From positions 1 to 23,678 of the forward strand of contig LSSN01004198.1 of the NCBI GenBank assembly GCA_001970855.1: a DNA stretch of 23,678 nucleotides, read 5' to 3'. The notes below the pieces were generated by a model. It saw only the letters and a list, made by a program, of their open reading frames with translations. It had not been told where the DNA came from and searched no databases. A program made the translations under genes and the position numbers. Shown piece by piece: positions 1 to 12,518 of this stretch. Position 1 is the stretch's first letter. Every line of letters begins with the position of its first letter. Source of the DNA: Smittium culicis (lineage: Eukaryota > Kickxellomycota > Harpellomycetes > Harpellales > Legeriomycetaceae).

Positions 1-12
1 TTTGATAATTAT

Positions 13-57
13 TATCGCTTGTCTCGTACCTCATGTACTAACCTGACACAAGCGATA
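13..57. repeat. Short imperfectly spaced inverted repeat
   Basis: The 10-base arm TATCGCTTGT (13-22) is the exact reverse complement of ACAAGCGATA (48-57), with a 25-base loop. It lies just left of the palindromic element at 72-169. It could be a hairpin or the end of an unrecognised element cut by the window edge. No function can be read from it. Confidence 0.5.
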
Positions 58-71
58 TTACCTTTGGAGTC

Positions 72-169
72 ACTTAATATGACCCCATCCAATGACGTAT
101 AATACAAAGTTAATTTAGTCTTTGACGACTATTAACTATTATTATACTAAGGATGGGGTCATATTAAGT
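72..169. mobile_element. 98-bp element with perfect 19-bp terminal inverted repeats
   Basis: The left end ACTTAATATGACCCCATCC (72-90) is the exact reverse complement of 151-169, so this is a small element with perfect 19-bp terminal inverted repeats and a 60-base core without coding capacity. Bases 99-169 recur perfectly in inverted orientation at 371-441. Both facts fit a miniature inverted-repeat element. I see no clear target-site duplication: a C precedes the left end and a C follows the right end. The superfamily is therefore undetermined. Confidence 0.7.
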
Positions 170-370
170 CCCACCCACCCACTACCAATCATTACCTTTG
201 CGAAAAGATGATAATATATCACAAAGACGTACTTCAGTTCACATTTTATACAAAAATTTTATTCATTTCAAGTTTAAAATATCTATTTTAAACTAAAGTA
301 ATTCTATTTTTAGATTTCATAAAAATGTATAATTTGTAAATTTCGATGTTTCAATAATAAAGATGATAAC

Positions 371-441
371 ACTTAATATGACCCCATCCTTAGTATAATA
401 ATAGTTAATAGTCGTCAAAGACTAAATTAACTTTGTATTAT
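371..441. repeat. 71-bp perfect inverted copy of 99-169
   Basis: This block starts with the same 19-bp end (ACTTAATATGACCCCATCC, 371-389) and is the exact reverse complement of 99-169 over 71 bases, then diverges after position 441. The second terminal repeat is absent, so it is a truncated copy, or one arm of a larger fold-back unit whose spacer is 170-370. Perfect identity in otherwise unconstrained AT-rich sequence suggests a recent duplication, or homogenisation between the arms. Confidence 0.8.
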
Positions 442-1763
442 TTCTCAAAGAAAATTCTCTTTGATGATTTTTTTAAAAGGCAGATCCTCGATAGGAATGA
501 TACTTACATTTTATCCAATTACTACTTTTAATTTTTTGCATAAGCTTATAGTTTATTTCATATACTTTATAACTATATATAACTGTAACATTTTCAACAT
601 CAGTTCTTAACGTTTTGATGGAAATTTTTGTTTTTTAAAACTGAAATTTATTTATTTATTTTTTATATAAAAGGTGCGGGTATTGCAAAAATTTTGAAAT
701 ATCATCATCCCAGAAATTAATAAAATAAATAAAAAAATCTAAGTATAAAACATTAAAACATTAGAATTTCCAATTTTTATAATTTTTTCACATTTCAAGA
801 GTCCAGAAAAAACCTAGAGTATAAAATATAGGTGGATAAGTGGGGTACTTTCCGATAATTATATTTAGGTTCGAAAGATATCTCACACAGTACAGAAACA
901 GTATCTTTTACAAAAGCTTATTTAAACGGAGTAATTTTATAAAAAATAACCCGAAAAGCGAATTTTAAAGATTAAAATATATTTAAAAATATTATTTTAA
1001 GAATTCAAAATAAACTATTCCATAACCAGAGGCCTCAAATTTTTTTTTTAAAAACACAAGAATTTTTGAGAGGGTCTTTGTTCCTGAAAAGCACTTAATT
1101 ATGCTCTAATTCAAATAATGTGTAGTTTAGTACATTATGAAAGGAATATTGATCCCTAAAACGATTGAATTGCACATATTGACCCTATGATACGTTTTCG
1201 TAGAATGAAGCTTTAAGTGGCTAATTGTACACTGAGGTTCTCTGTGACGGTATATATATCTTATAAAATTTTATTTTAGCTCATATCTTACTATTTTAAA
1301 ATGTGTTTTTGGAAGTTTAGAACCGCCAAAAGAATTCTCTTTGGAGTCTGATTTTATACTTTTGATTTTTCTTGTATTTACTGAAAATCACTTTTTAAAA
1401 CTTAACCTAATTGAATATAATAATGATGTCAAAAAAATTTTTATAGATTAATGAAAAAATAATGACTACTGTAATGAATTAATTTTAATATAATAAGTAT
1501 AACAAAATTCATGATAAAAAATTTGACATGAAACCAGAAAGGCATAAAAACCGCAACAGAACGACCAAGAAAAATCATCGAAAAATAGGAAAAGTTAACA
1601 GAAAAATGAAAAAAAGGCTAAACGGAAGAATTTATCTTTCGTTTGAAATTTTTATTTTTTTGTTCAAACTTACTATTAATTAATTAAACACTTTACATAA
1701 TAAAATAAAATTTTTATACTAAATTTTAAACTCTTTATTTTTATATTAAATATTAATCAAACC
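442..1763. other. AT-rich intergenic stretch, no gene seen
   Basis: I found no conserved protein motif, tRNA-like B box or long open frame here. It holds runs of A and T and weak echoes of the palindromic element's end (GCACTTAATTATG near 1090), too diverged to call. Confidence 0.6.
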
Positions 1764-2147
1764 CTAACAAAAAAATACATCCAATATCAAAATGAGCCCT
1801 ATAAGCACACGCTCAAAAGAACCGAAGGATTTGGCCGCAGTAGCTAAAAATTCTAATGATTATATCTAAAAATGCAGCGAATTTGTCCAAAATAATCTAC
1901 CATAAATCACTTTAAAGGTCTTCGTTTTCTCAAAAAGTATTCAAAAATTATTTTACTCTCATCCTTTTTCCGCTCTACAAACTTCATACCCACGGGAAAT
2001 TGGTTCAAGGATTTTTTTAAACCACTGACATCATGAAATATATGTGATACGGAAATAGATTTCATCCAAAATTTTCGCTGTTTCCAGCATGATATTTAGA
2101 CCGGCGGTGCCATCGCGGAGCTGGTATAATTGTAGCTCAGTTAAGGT
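1764..2147 (-). pseudogene. Eroded coding relic carrying an IMLETAK motif
   Basis: Three short protein-like stretches lie end to end on the minus strand in different frames. The first (2147-2034, stop at 2033-2031) includes NIMLETAKILDEI. The second (2065-1907) starts at an ATG and gives 52 aa including NQFPVGMKFVERKKDE. The third (1859-1764) gives 31 aa including LEFLATAAKSFGSFERVLIG. Local GC is visibly higher than in the flanks. The IMLETAK block is shared, with synonymous changes (ATT/ATC, TTG/CTG, GCA/GCG), with the relic at 8781-9124. That suggests two related protein genes or element proteins, both now broken. I do not recognise the family. Frameshifts are inferred from motif continuity; independent chance frames remain possible, especially for the second and third pieces. 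Confidence 0.4.
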
Positions 2148-3718
2148 TTAATGTTAAATTTATGTTATTTCTTAATGGTAATGCCCATGAGTATTGATGT
2201 TTAGCTGCGAGATTTAAACTTTTTTATTTTAAATTTTTTCTACAAGATTAATATATATTTCACAAAACTTCAACCTAAAGTTTTAAGAATTTCTATACTA
2301 GATCCAGTTTGGTTTTCATAAAGTCCTTTCTACCTTTTGTTGTCTATTCAAATTCAGGTTGGAAATATTTAGATCAGTGTTTTTTATTCATCAACTTTGA
2401 TATATATTTTAGATTCGATTTCACTTAATTTACAGTCTGAGTGTTATTTACTGACAAATCAATATGTAAATTTCCTATTTTTTTAATTGAAAAAGAAAAT
2501 CTTGAATGGTCCAAGGTTTTTTCAAATTCATATTTCTGTATGCTTTTCATTTTCTATTTTTTTTTTAGCCTAGGCAATTACCGTATATAACTTGTAAATA
2601 AATTGATTAGGTGATTGGCCAGATAAAAATCATCAACGGTAAGAGGGATAATTTTATTTACTGCAATGATGCTTTAAATATTGCAGTGGTTATAAGTTTT
2701 TTCAGTATAAAATTGGCTTAATTTTTTAGTATTTTTTTCTTTTCCCTAGGCATTTAATCCATGCCGATTTAATGATTTCATGAAAAATAATAAATTTGTA
2801 AAAAAAAAAACGAAAAAAAGGGGCTACAGTAGTATATAGATATAAAACGAATGTGTGATAGAAAGATAATTTTAATGTTATAAAGCGAGTAAAAAGGTGC
2901 TTTTCGGTTGAATTTATTTTACAATAGCTCATGATTCATATTTTATAACCAAGGGCCTTCTCAAGAACATCATTAGTCGGATATTTTATACGGGGGTTTC
3001 TCAGAGTTGGTTTTTATTCCTATTTGATTAGTGCCGATTTTTAAGTAAATCATGCACTTGCCTAACAAAAATGCTTAACCAATAAAGTATCTATTCAATA
3101 TATTAAATAAGTTAAAAGGAATTTTGTTGGTTAGTACTTTTGGTTCAAAAATATTCTACTGCTTATGAAAAAAAAAAGTTCATTTTATGAGCAAAAGGTT
3201 TATAAGATTATACAAAATTACTAAAAATAAGAGGATTATAAAAAATTTCAAACTTTGAAAAATTATTTATTTATTACATTATTTTATAATCTTAAACTTT
3301 CGAGTACAAGCCGATATGTTTTTATTTTAACCTTTGGTTTTTTTTAGCCTATAATAAATAATATATCAGTATTAACAAATGGAACGTTAGCCTGCTTTAA
3401 TAAATTTTAAATAGATAGAAAAGGCAAGCATTAAGCTGATTTTTTCTCTTCTATACATGAGTAACTGGCAGGCCAGCAAATAAAGCGGACTAATTTTATG
3501 ATTAATAGTGTAATATTTGAGTTTAGAATTTTTTTTTGACTTTTTGGACATCTACGTTATTATATGAATGGCGATACAGATATTAATTAAATTGGTTAAA
3601 AAAATTAATTTATGCATAAAAATTTTTCATTAATGTATTTATTTATAATATAAATTAGTAATAGTACTGATTTGATTATTAAAATAAAAGAAAGTATTTA
3701 TCGTAGACAGTATTGGGA
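2148..3718. other. AT-rich intergenic stretch downstream of the PUB1-like gene
   Basis: No recognisable gene. The longest open frame (about 2726-2932, minus) is a low-complexity Phe/Tyr/Lys-rich frame running through homopolymers and has no family signature. The final bases should contain the 3' UTR of the PUB1-like gene; I see no canonical AATAAA close to its stop codon. Confidence 0.6.
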
Positions 3719-5325
3719 TTATTCGGCATTTTGGTTTTGGTTGGAGTAAGAATTGGGGGCGTTTCTATATCTAGGTCCATCGTTGTAGCCTTGGTAATTA
3801 TTGCGATACATTCCATCTACGTTCTGAGAATTTCCTTCAGGGTTTTGATAGAAATTTTGCTCAGGATAGTTATTTCCGTTGTTTGGGTAGTTGTTTCCAT
3901 TATTTGGATAATTGTTTCCATTGTTTGAGTAGTTGTTTCCATTATTTGGGTAGTTGTTTCCACTATTTGGGTAGTTATTATTATAGTTGTTTCGAGGGGC
4001 ATAATTGCTTCTGATTCTATAATTATTGTTGACGTTGTTATTATTGCCATAGTTGTTATTGCCACCGTTGTTGTTGTCAGATGAGTTGCCTTTGCCCCAA
4101 GAGCAAATAATATTTTTTCCATTCAAAAACATGCCGTTAATATTGACTATGGATGTAGTTGCATTTTCATGACTATCCATCTTCACAAAAGCAAAGCCGC
4201 GGTTAGGCTGCATTCTAATATCAGTAACATTACCGTATTGTATAAACAGGCGTAAAAGATGGTCCTCTACAATTACAGGAATTAAAAATAAAAGCTATTG
4301 TTTAGATAACAATGAAAAGGAGAAAAAATAAGATTTACTTACGCTGTGTGAATGAAGCAAGATTTCCACAATAAACAACGTTGTTATATGGTGAAGTTTG
4401 ATTGAAAACGGTATCGTAATCCATGGATTGATTTTTATTTTGATAGAACTTTTTGTTGGCAAAGTTTCTGTTATTGCTATTGCTGTTATTAGCCCAGTTG
4501 ATTTTTACAGGTCTAGACTTGATCAGTAAGTTACTTGAATCGTTTATAAAAGATACAGCAAGGTCACGAGAAGAGAAATTGATAAAGCCATAGCACTTTG
4601 ATTCGCCAGTTACATTGTCAGTAATAAGCTTGAAATTTCTAAAAAAAAAAAAAAAAGAGTATTTGGAAATTTAAAATCTCATTTACAAAGACAATGAGTA
4701 AAAGAAAGAAGTTTGGTATATATAAGAATCGTGAGGTTGACATACTCAATTCCAGCGATACCAGAAAACGCAGAATTGACGTCATCTTCAGTAGTTTCAG
4801 GAGCTAAATCACCGACATACACCTGAAAGTTTGCTTGGACTTTTTCTTGGGCCTGGGAGAAGCCACCAGTAGCCCAATTGACACGAATATTGAAATCAAA
4901 TATTTTCCTTCCATCCATTTGCTTAAAGGCGGCTTCGGCAGAGTCATGATCAGGAAATTCAACAAACCCGTAACAGACGGAATTTTTTAAAAACTAATAT
5001 AATATATTCTTTTATTAAAGCTAAAAATATAGCACTCTTGAAATATCAAGGCTTTTTTTTTTTTTTTTTTGAAATTGGTATAAATTGTTTATGGGATTAC
5101 ATGTTTGTCCTTGAAGATCTTGCAAGAAGACACTGAAGCTACAGCAGAGAAGATGTCAAATATCATTTGTTCGTCTGCACGAACATCAAGATTACCTACA
5201 TAGAGGGTTTTAGAAGCAGCATCTTCCTGGCTTTTTTGAGATTCGTTAAGTGAATCAAAATTGTTGGTGCTGCTTTCGAGCTTGATTTCTTTCAAGCTTT
5301 CGGTGATAGAATTTACTTCTGACAT
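3719..5325 (-). CDS. PUB1: Pub1/TIA-1-like RNA-binding protein, three RRMs and Asn-rich tail
   Basis: The protein is a Pub1/TIA-1-type RNA-binding protein, a family that binds U-rich mRNA, stabilises transcripts and enters stress granules. The four exons are 5325-5101, 4993-4746, 4638-4343 and 4266-3719, and the phases join exactly into 438 aa. Introns are 107, 107 and 76 bases with GTAATC, GTATGT and GTAAGT donors; two of the three have long T tracts by the acceptor. RRM1 has RNP2 LYVGNL (41-46) and RNP1 VCYGFVEF (81-88). RRM2 has VYVGDL (133-138) and KCYGFINF (172-179). RRM3 has VYCGNL (246-251) and RGFAFVKM (279-286) and ends SWGKG, as in TIA-1/Pub1 (SWGKE). RRM1 and RRM2 each close with an NWA motif. 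Residues 318-438 are rich in Asn, Tyr and Pro with NNYPNNG repeats, the expected prion-like tail. The start ATG has A at -3 (AATAATG). I see no sign of damage. Confidence 0.93.
3863..3973. repeat. 21-bp tandem repeat coding NNYPNNG units
   Basis: Inside the last exon of the PUB1-like gene, a 21-base unit (plus strand form like TAGTTGTTTCCATTATTTGG) repeats about five times, encoding residues about 355-391 as NNYPNNG heptads with one NNYSNNG variant. Unit length is a multiple of three, so copy-number change keeps the frame. Such tracts commonly vary in length between strains. Confidence 0.85.
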
Positions 5326-6402
5326 TATTGTGAGTCTAGAGATAAAGCTAAATAGAAGCGGATTTAAAATTTATCAACAGAAAACTTAAAGAGTTTGAAT
5401 TGTGCAATATCTAGCATGTAGAAATAATTGTCGCTACCAATCGAAACCAAAAAGTAAACAAAAGGGGGGGCTTCAAGCAATTATCCTTCACACATTATTG
5501 GATGATACGGGTTTAGATCACTATGTTAGCCAATAAAATCTGTATATTTATCTAAGATGTATACTGCTTGGATTATTGCCCCAACTGAATATTAGTACGC
5601 GAACCTCATTTGCTGGTTAAGTAGCTAATCTGGCACTGGTCCGATGTTTACAAAAACATAATTATATTGCGCAAAAATAATGGATAAAATTGTTACAAGT
5701 TTTCGTTATCTGTTTTACTCAGCTTTATTGAAGATGGATAGATTTAGAATATATGGCTTACAACACTAATCTTTGATATTTTCTAGATATGAACCACTAG
5801 CGCCTTTCATAATATTATGTAATGGTTTTTTAATAAGGCGATGCACTATAGATATATGTACATATAATCCAAAATCATAACTGTAAAGCATAAGACCTAT
5901 CCGCTGAGAATGCCAACATATTTCAGAGCCTATATGTTCTATATTTACTGCATCTTTCTGATTGTCTATTGTAGAAAAACATATCTTGCTTCTGGCTCAA
6001 GAAAAAATTTCAGTCTAGCAAAAAAGCTAACTTTATTATGTAGTCTAAAAACAAAAGCGCTAGCTTATAGACCGATACATAGACCGCCAACTGAGCAATG
6101 ATTGTTCAAGAATTACATTATATGAATATAAAATTAGGAGTATCATATATATATGCTCTAATTAGCGTCTGATTAAACCAAATCCTATAAAAAGTAGCAC
6201 AAGTTTGGTAATTGAAAAAGTGAAACATAAATTAAGGCTGGTGAAAACTAAATAATTTTCTGAAAGTTTCAAAAGCCTATCTTGCAGCCACCAACGCTTA
6301 ATAAAAAAAATTGCAACTAAATCTGGAATCTAAGGGCTTTCAATTATCTATTTCATTCGTATTTGAGGTATTCTTATACGAATCGGTACTATAATTCTTT
6401 TA
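5326..6402. other. PUB1-like upstream region and spacer, no gene seen
   Basis: This stretch holds the promoter side of the PUB1-like gene (minus strand). An inverted CCAAT sequence (plus CCAATCGAAA near 5438) lies about 110 bases upstream of its ATG and is a candidate, unproven, CCAAT box. The plus-strand open frame at 5910-6101 (63 codons) has a hydrophobic start but no family signature, and I do not call it. Confidence 0.5.
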
Positions 6403-6590
6403 CCCTTTCCACGGCCAACGCTCTTATAATATTTAAAAATCAAAGTTGGATAAGCGTAGTGTTAATAATTTATTATTGGATATCAATATGTGTTAGCCAA
6501 TAATATGCCATCATTCTGAAATGATTTATCTCATTGTAATTTGGTTGGACGGTATTGTAGTTCAAAAAAAGTCAACCGCCCCTAAAAGGG
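6403..6590. mobile_element. TTAA-type MITE, copy 1 (188 bp)
   Basis: The element begins CCCTTTCCACGGCCAACGC and ends CAACCGCCCCTAAAAGGG, giving imperfect terminal inverted repeats whose outer bases are CCCTTT/AAAGGG. It is flanked by TTTA on the left and TTAA on the right, fitting a decayed TTAA target duplication. Copies 2 (188 bp) and 3 (192 bp) share both ends and internal motifs such as TTGGATAAGC (copies 1 and 3) and ATTTGGTTG near the right end. No coding capacity. TTAA duplication with CCC..GGG ends is the hallmark of piggyBac-like elements, so this is probably a non-autonomous piggyBac-type MITE. Confidence 0.8.
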
Positions 6591-7272
6591 TTAAATTTAT
6601 ATTTGCTTATGTTAATTAGATAAAACTATTGGTTTTATCAATTAATATGTTCGATATAGTTTTCGAATAGGATTGAAAAATTTAATGGCAATAGTTCCGC
6701 ACCTCATAATAATCTCCCATTTTTACGTTGATCTTTTCAAAGTTAAGTACTTTTGATTAGTTTATAGACACATAGCCTCTGATGTTTACAATTGATTGGT
6801 ATGATTATAGCAGCTCTTTGGATTACAGATACTTCTGTCCAAAAAGGTGCTAGTATTGCAATCAAAATCCTTTTCTGTTAATTACGCTATAAATAAATTA
6901 TCTTGTGTGCGCCTATTTAATCCAAAAAATTTTCGTAATTTTAATAGTTTCGTTAATTACTTCATTTATAAGCTTATAAATTAATCAGATGCAGAATATT
7001 AATCCAATAATATCAATAATTAAGACTGATAGTATGTTTCCTATCGCTAATCTGATTTTCGCCTTTCCTAAGTAGTAGACTGTTTTTGATCTTCCTAATG
7101 CAGCCTTCTGCGTTTAATAAAATTATTTAGCTCCGTGCGCAAAATAAATATTGGCTTTCAGTAGATTATCAGCAAATTATAAATAGACATTTAAATCGCT
7201 GGCAAACCATTAAAATAAATTTGGACTAAAAAGGGTAAATCTCAATCAACTGTTTGAATCGCATTTTATTAA
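6591..7272. other. Spacer between two MITE copies
   Basis: AT-rich sequence without a recognisable gene, RNA gene or further repeat. It begins with the TTAA flank of copy 1 and ends with the TTAA flank of copy 2. Confidence 0.6.
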
Positions 7273-7460
7273 CCCTTTCCCGCCCAACGGTCTTAAAAAA
7301 ATTAATCTTTTGATTCGTTTATGGTTATTAAGAAAATTTATTATTTGGTGTTATAATATAATAATCCAATAATTTTTAAGGGATAGTAAATAACATATTT
7401 TAGTTGAACATAATTGGATATGTTTGGTAGATAAAAAACAATCTACCGCCCGTAAAAGGG
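7273..7460. mobile_element. TTAA-type MITE, copy 2 (188 bp)
   Basis: This copy begins CCCTTTCCCGCCCAACGGTC, ends CTACCGCCCGTAAAAGGG, and has the same length as copy 1. It is flanked by an intact TTAA on the left and TTAG on the right. The core is AT-rich, non-coding and more diverged from copies 1 and 3 than they are from each other. It is the copy with the clearest left-hand TTAA. Confidence 0.8.
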
Positions 7461-8780
7461 TTAGACTGATGAATAGGCCGCAGAATACACTTTAATTACC
7501 AAATTTAACCAATATACATTATAAATTTAATCAAAACTTAAAGAGAATTAAAATATTGGCATTATTATTTTATATATAAAAAATATTTTGCTAAAAAGCA
7601 CCAGCGAATAATGAGAATTAAAAAAATTATACAAGTCTCCACAAAGGGATAACTGCGAGTTAAGTCGCAGTAAATGCTTTAAAAAGTTTAAAAAACTATT
7701 GCGAAATTAACAAAAATTACTACATCGCTCCAGATTATCGGTACAATCAGATAACCGGACCAGGGCTAGAGTTATGACATTTTCACACTATTTATAAGCT
7801 TTAGAAACCAAAAATACCAAATCAGAGAATTTTATCAACTGTTATATGGCGAAGAAATAACAATTACGACTATAATATATGATATTAACTAAAAATACCC
7901 AAAATACTATAAATTTTTTATCTTTAGAAAGGTTTAAATATATTTCAATATTCACTATTGCTAACTGAAATATTAAATAAAATTTTTATATACAGGGTTT
8001 TGACGTTTAGATATATTAATTAGTAACTTTAATTGATTTAAAAATGCCAAAACTATTGAATTTACTCATTTTTTATTTATTGTATACTTTGCCTAATATT
8101 AGTGTGAGGACATCATGTAATTTAATTTTAGAAAATTAAAACCTGCTCCATTATTTTCATATATTTTCATATAAATTACTCTTTGAGTCACTATAATGGT
8201 TATTTAAAAAATTATTAAGTAGAATTATAATTTTTTGTTCAAGTTAATACTTTACACTATTTCGCCATATCTTATTTCATAATTCCAACAACACGAGATT
8301 TAAATAAAATTTATATGTTCAATATTTATGAATTGTATTTTAGCTCTTGTAGTTTATTCGAAAATTTTATTTTAATAAGTATGATAAGTTTGGTTTTTTT
8401 TGGAAGATTTTTTAGTATAATAATAATAAACGCTAAGAAAGACTAAAGGAAATAACTTACGATTAGCAGTTTAAAATTTCTTGGGAACAGATAGTGATGT
8501 TTTTATATAAGGGAATTTTGGGAAATATTGACATTTTGGTTGAATTTGTGATGGCTATAATATTTCATAGATAATAATATTACCCATTTAGTCTCGATTT
8601 ATTTTGACAGTGCTACAATCAAAGTCGATAATAACAGAATATCCCTAATATTTTTTAAGTTTAATTAAAAGGTTTTTTACTAGGCTAAAAAATCATTGAT
8701 AAAAGGCTTTTTTTTTATAATGAATTTATTGAAACAAGCTTAAAACATATATAAAATAAATATAAAACTGCTTAAAAATA
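7461..8780. other. AT-rich spacer with one small hairpin
   Basis: No gene recognised. A perfect 7-bp stem with a 6-base loop (ACTGCGA 7652-7658, TCGCAGT 7665-7671) stands out by being GC-richer than its surroundings. It lacks a following T run on either strand and may be chance. Confidence 0.5.
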
Positions 8781-9124
8781 TTAAACGAAAAATTCGCTCA
8801 GCAAACTCCCCTCCGGACTTGTAGGGCCTCCGTACCTGTTAGGCGTCGATTCAAGGGGAAAGGCGATCATTTAGTTCTCTCAAGAATAATTGTTTGGTGC
8901 AAAGAGATGGCTTCCAGAAATTTTGCTGTTTCCAACATAATTTTGGTGACCGGAGTATCAGAACCTTGATAGATCGCCGAATAGCAAAGTTTTAACTCCT
9001 CGCGCAGGAGCTTACCAACTAGCCTCTGAGAGATTGAAGAAAGCGGAAGATTGCTGAACTGCGGGCTCAACACGGAATTTTTTTCTCTAATATATGGTCC
9101 TGTAGTATTCCATCTTGCCGCTGT
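8781..9124 (-). pseudogene. GC-richer coding relic, two overlapping frames, IMLETAK motif
   Basis: A minus-strand open frame of 85 codons (9124 to the stop at 8869-8867, no ATG at its start) contains SVLSPQFSNLPLSSISQRLV and KIMLETAKFLEAISLHQTII. Its TGA overlaps an ATG as ATGA. That ATG opens a 29-codon frame (8870-8781) reading Pro/Gly/Ser-rich sequence such as PNRYGGPTSPEGSLLSEF and ending at TAA. Both frames lie in a block clearly richer in G and C than its flanks, and the peptide does not look low-complexity. The upstream side is closed by a stop at 9127-9125. The IMLETAK block recurs in the relic near 2058-2093. I infer one former coding region interrupted by a frameshift, or a remnant of a mobile-element protein. 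The family is unknown to me. Confidence 0.5.
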
Positions 9125-9127
9125 TCA

Positions 9128-9960
9128 ACCATTGATAAAAGGCAATTGAAAATATTTAGCAAAGAAATTCCTATAAAAGAGCCAAAAAACCTAAAAAAAC
9201 ACATACTATTAAGTTATAGTAGATGTAATATCTCTTAAATCATTTAAATCAAAAATTTATTGATCTTTTAAAATAATGATAAAAATGATTATTTTTAAAA
9301 TAATAGAAAATACTAATCTTTATATAGTTTTCTTTAACTATAAGATTCACTAGTTATTATAATGTACAAGTTACTTTATGTCTAAGTTTTGGATTGACTT
9401 AATACAGCATATATTTTACTGCTCTTAATAAATATAAAATAATATAACTAAATTGTTTCACATATAAAGTATTAATATATTAATTGCTAATATATTAATT
9501 TAATACATTAAATATTGTTGTAAAATATAAAACAGTAGATCTCATTGAAAATGATTTTAACCTAATATATTTGCCCTGAATTTTTAATTTACTCTAATTA
9601 ACCAAAGTACTCTATTCAGAGATTATATTATATCAAATTTTTATCAGACTCATAGCTTAAAAATTTCTTTGGAGTATCGAAATTGAATTATCATTTTATA
9701 ATTTATAAATTAAAACAATTAAGATATATATTTTAATACTTATTACTTATTTAATAGTATGTGAAAGTACTTTGGAATATCACGTAAAATGTACCAAATA
9801 ACTTCTATAATTAGAATGTAGTCTGTCGCTGGGCTTTATTTATAAATAAAATTGAAATTAGGAATCGGTAATCGGTAATGGTGTATTATATATAACTAAT
9901 CGAAATGAAAGTAAGAATATTATATACGTATTTAATAAACGTATAATAGTATCCGCAGAG
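9128..9960. other. AT-rich spacer downstream of the mannosidase pseudogene
   Basis: I see no gene here. It contains a short direct repeat (ATCGGTAATCGGTA near 9864) and long A/T tracts only. Confidence 0.6.

Positions 9961-12518
<2,558 letters not shown>

Noticed and set aside
867..880. GGTTCGAAAGA resembling a tRNA B box
   Set aside because: The consensus GGTTCGANTCC is not completed and no A box or cloverleaf arms can be placed around it.
2726..2932. 68-codon minus-strand open frame
   Set aside because: Phe/Tyr/Lys-rich low-complexity translation through homopolymers, no motif, and frames this long are expected by chance in such AT-rich DNA.
3713..3928. Plus-strand Val/Ile-rich open frame
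   Set aside because: It is the antisense of the NNYPNNG repeat exon of the PUB1-like gene.
3817..4122. Thr/Ile-rich minus-strand open frame
   Set aside because: Out-of-frame shadow of the repeat-rich last exon of the PUB1-like gene.
5910..6101. 63-codon plus-strand ORF with hydrophobic start
   Set aside because: No family signature, no splice or promoter context, and mixed low-complexity composition. Kept only as a remark in the intergenic entry.
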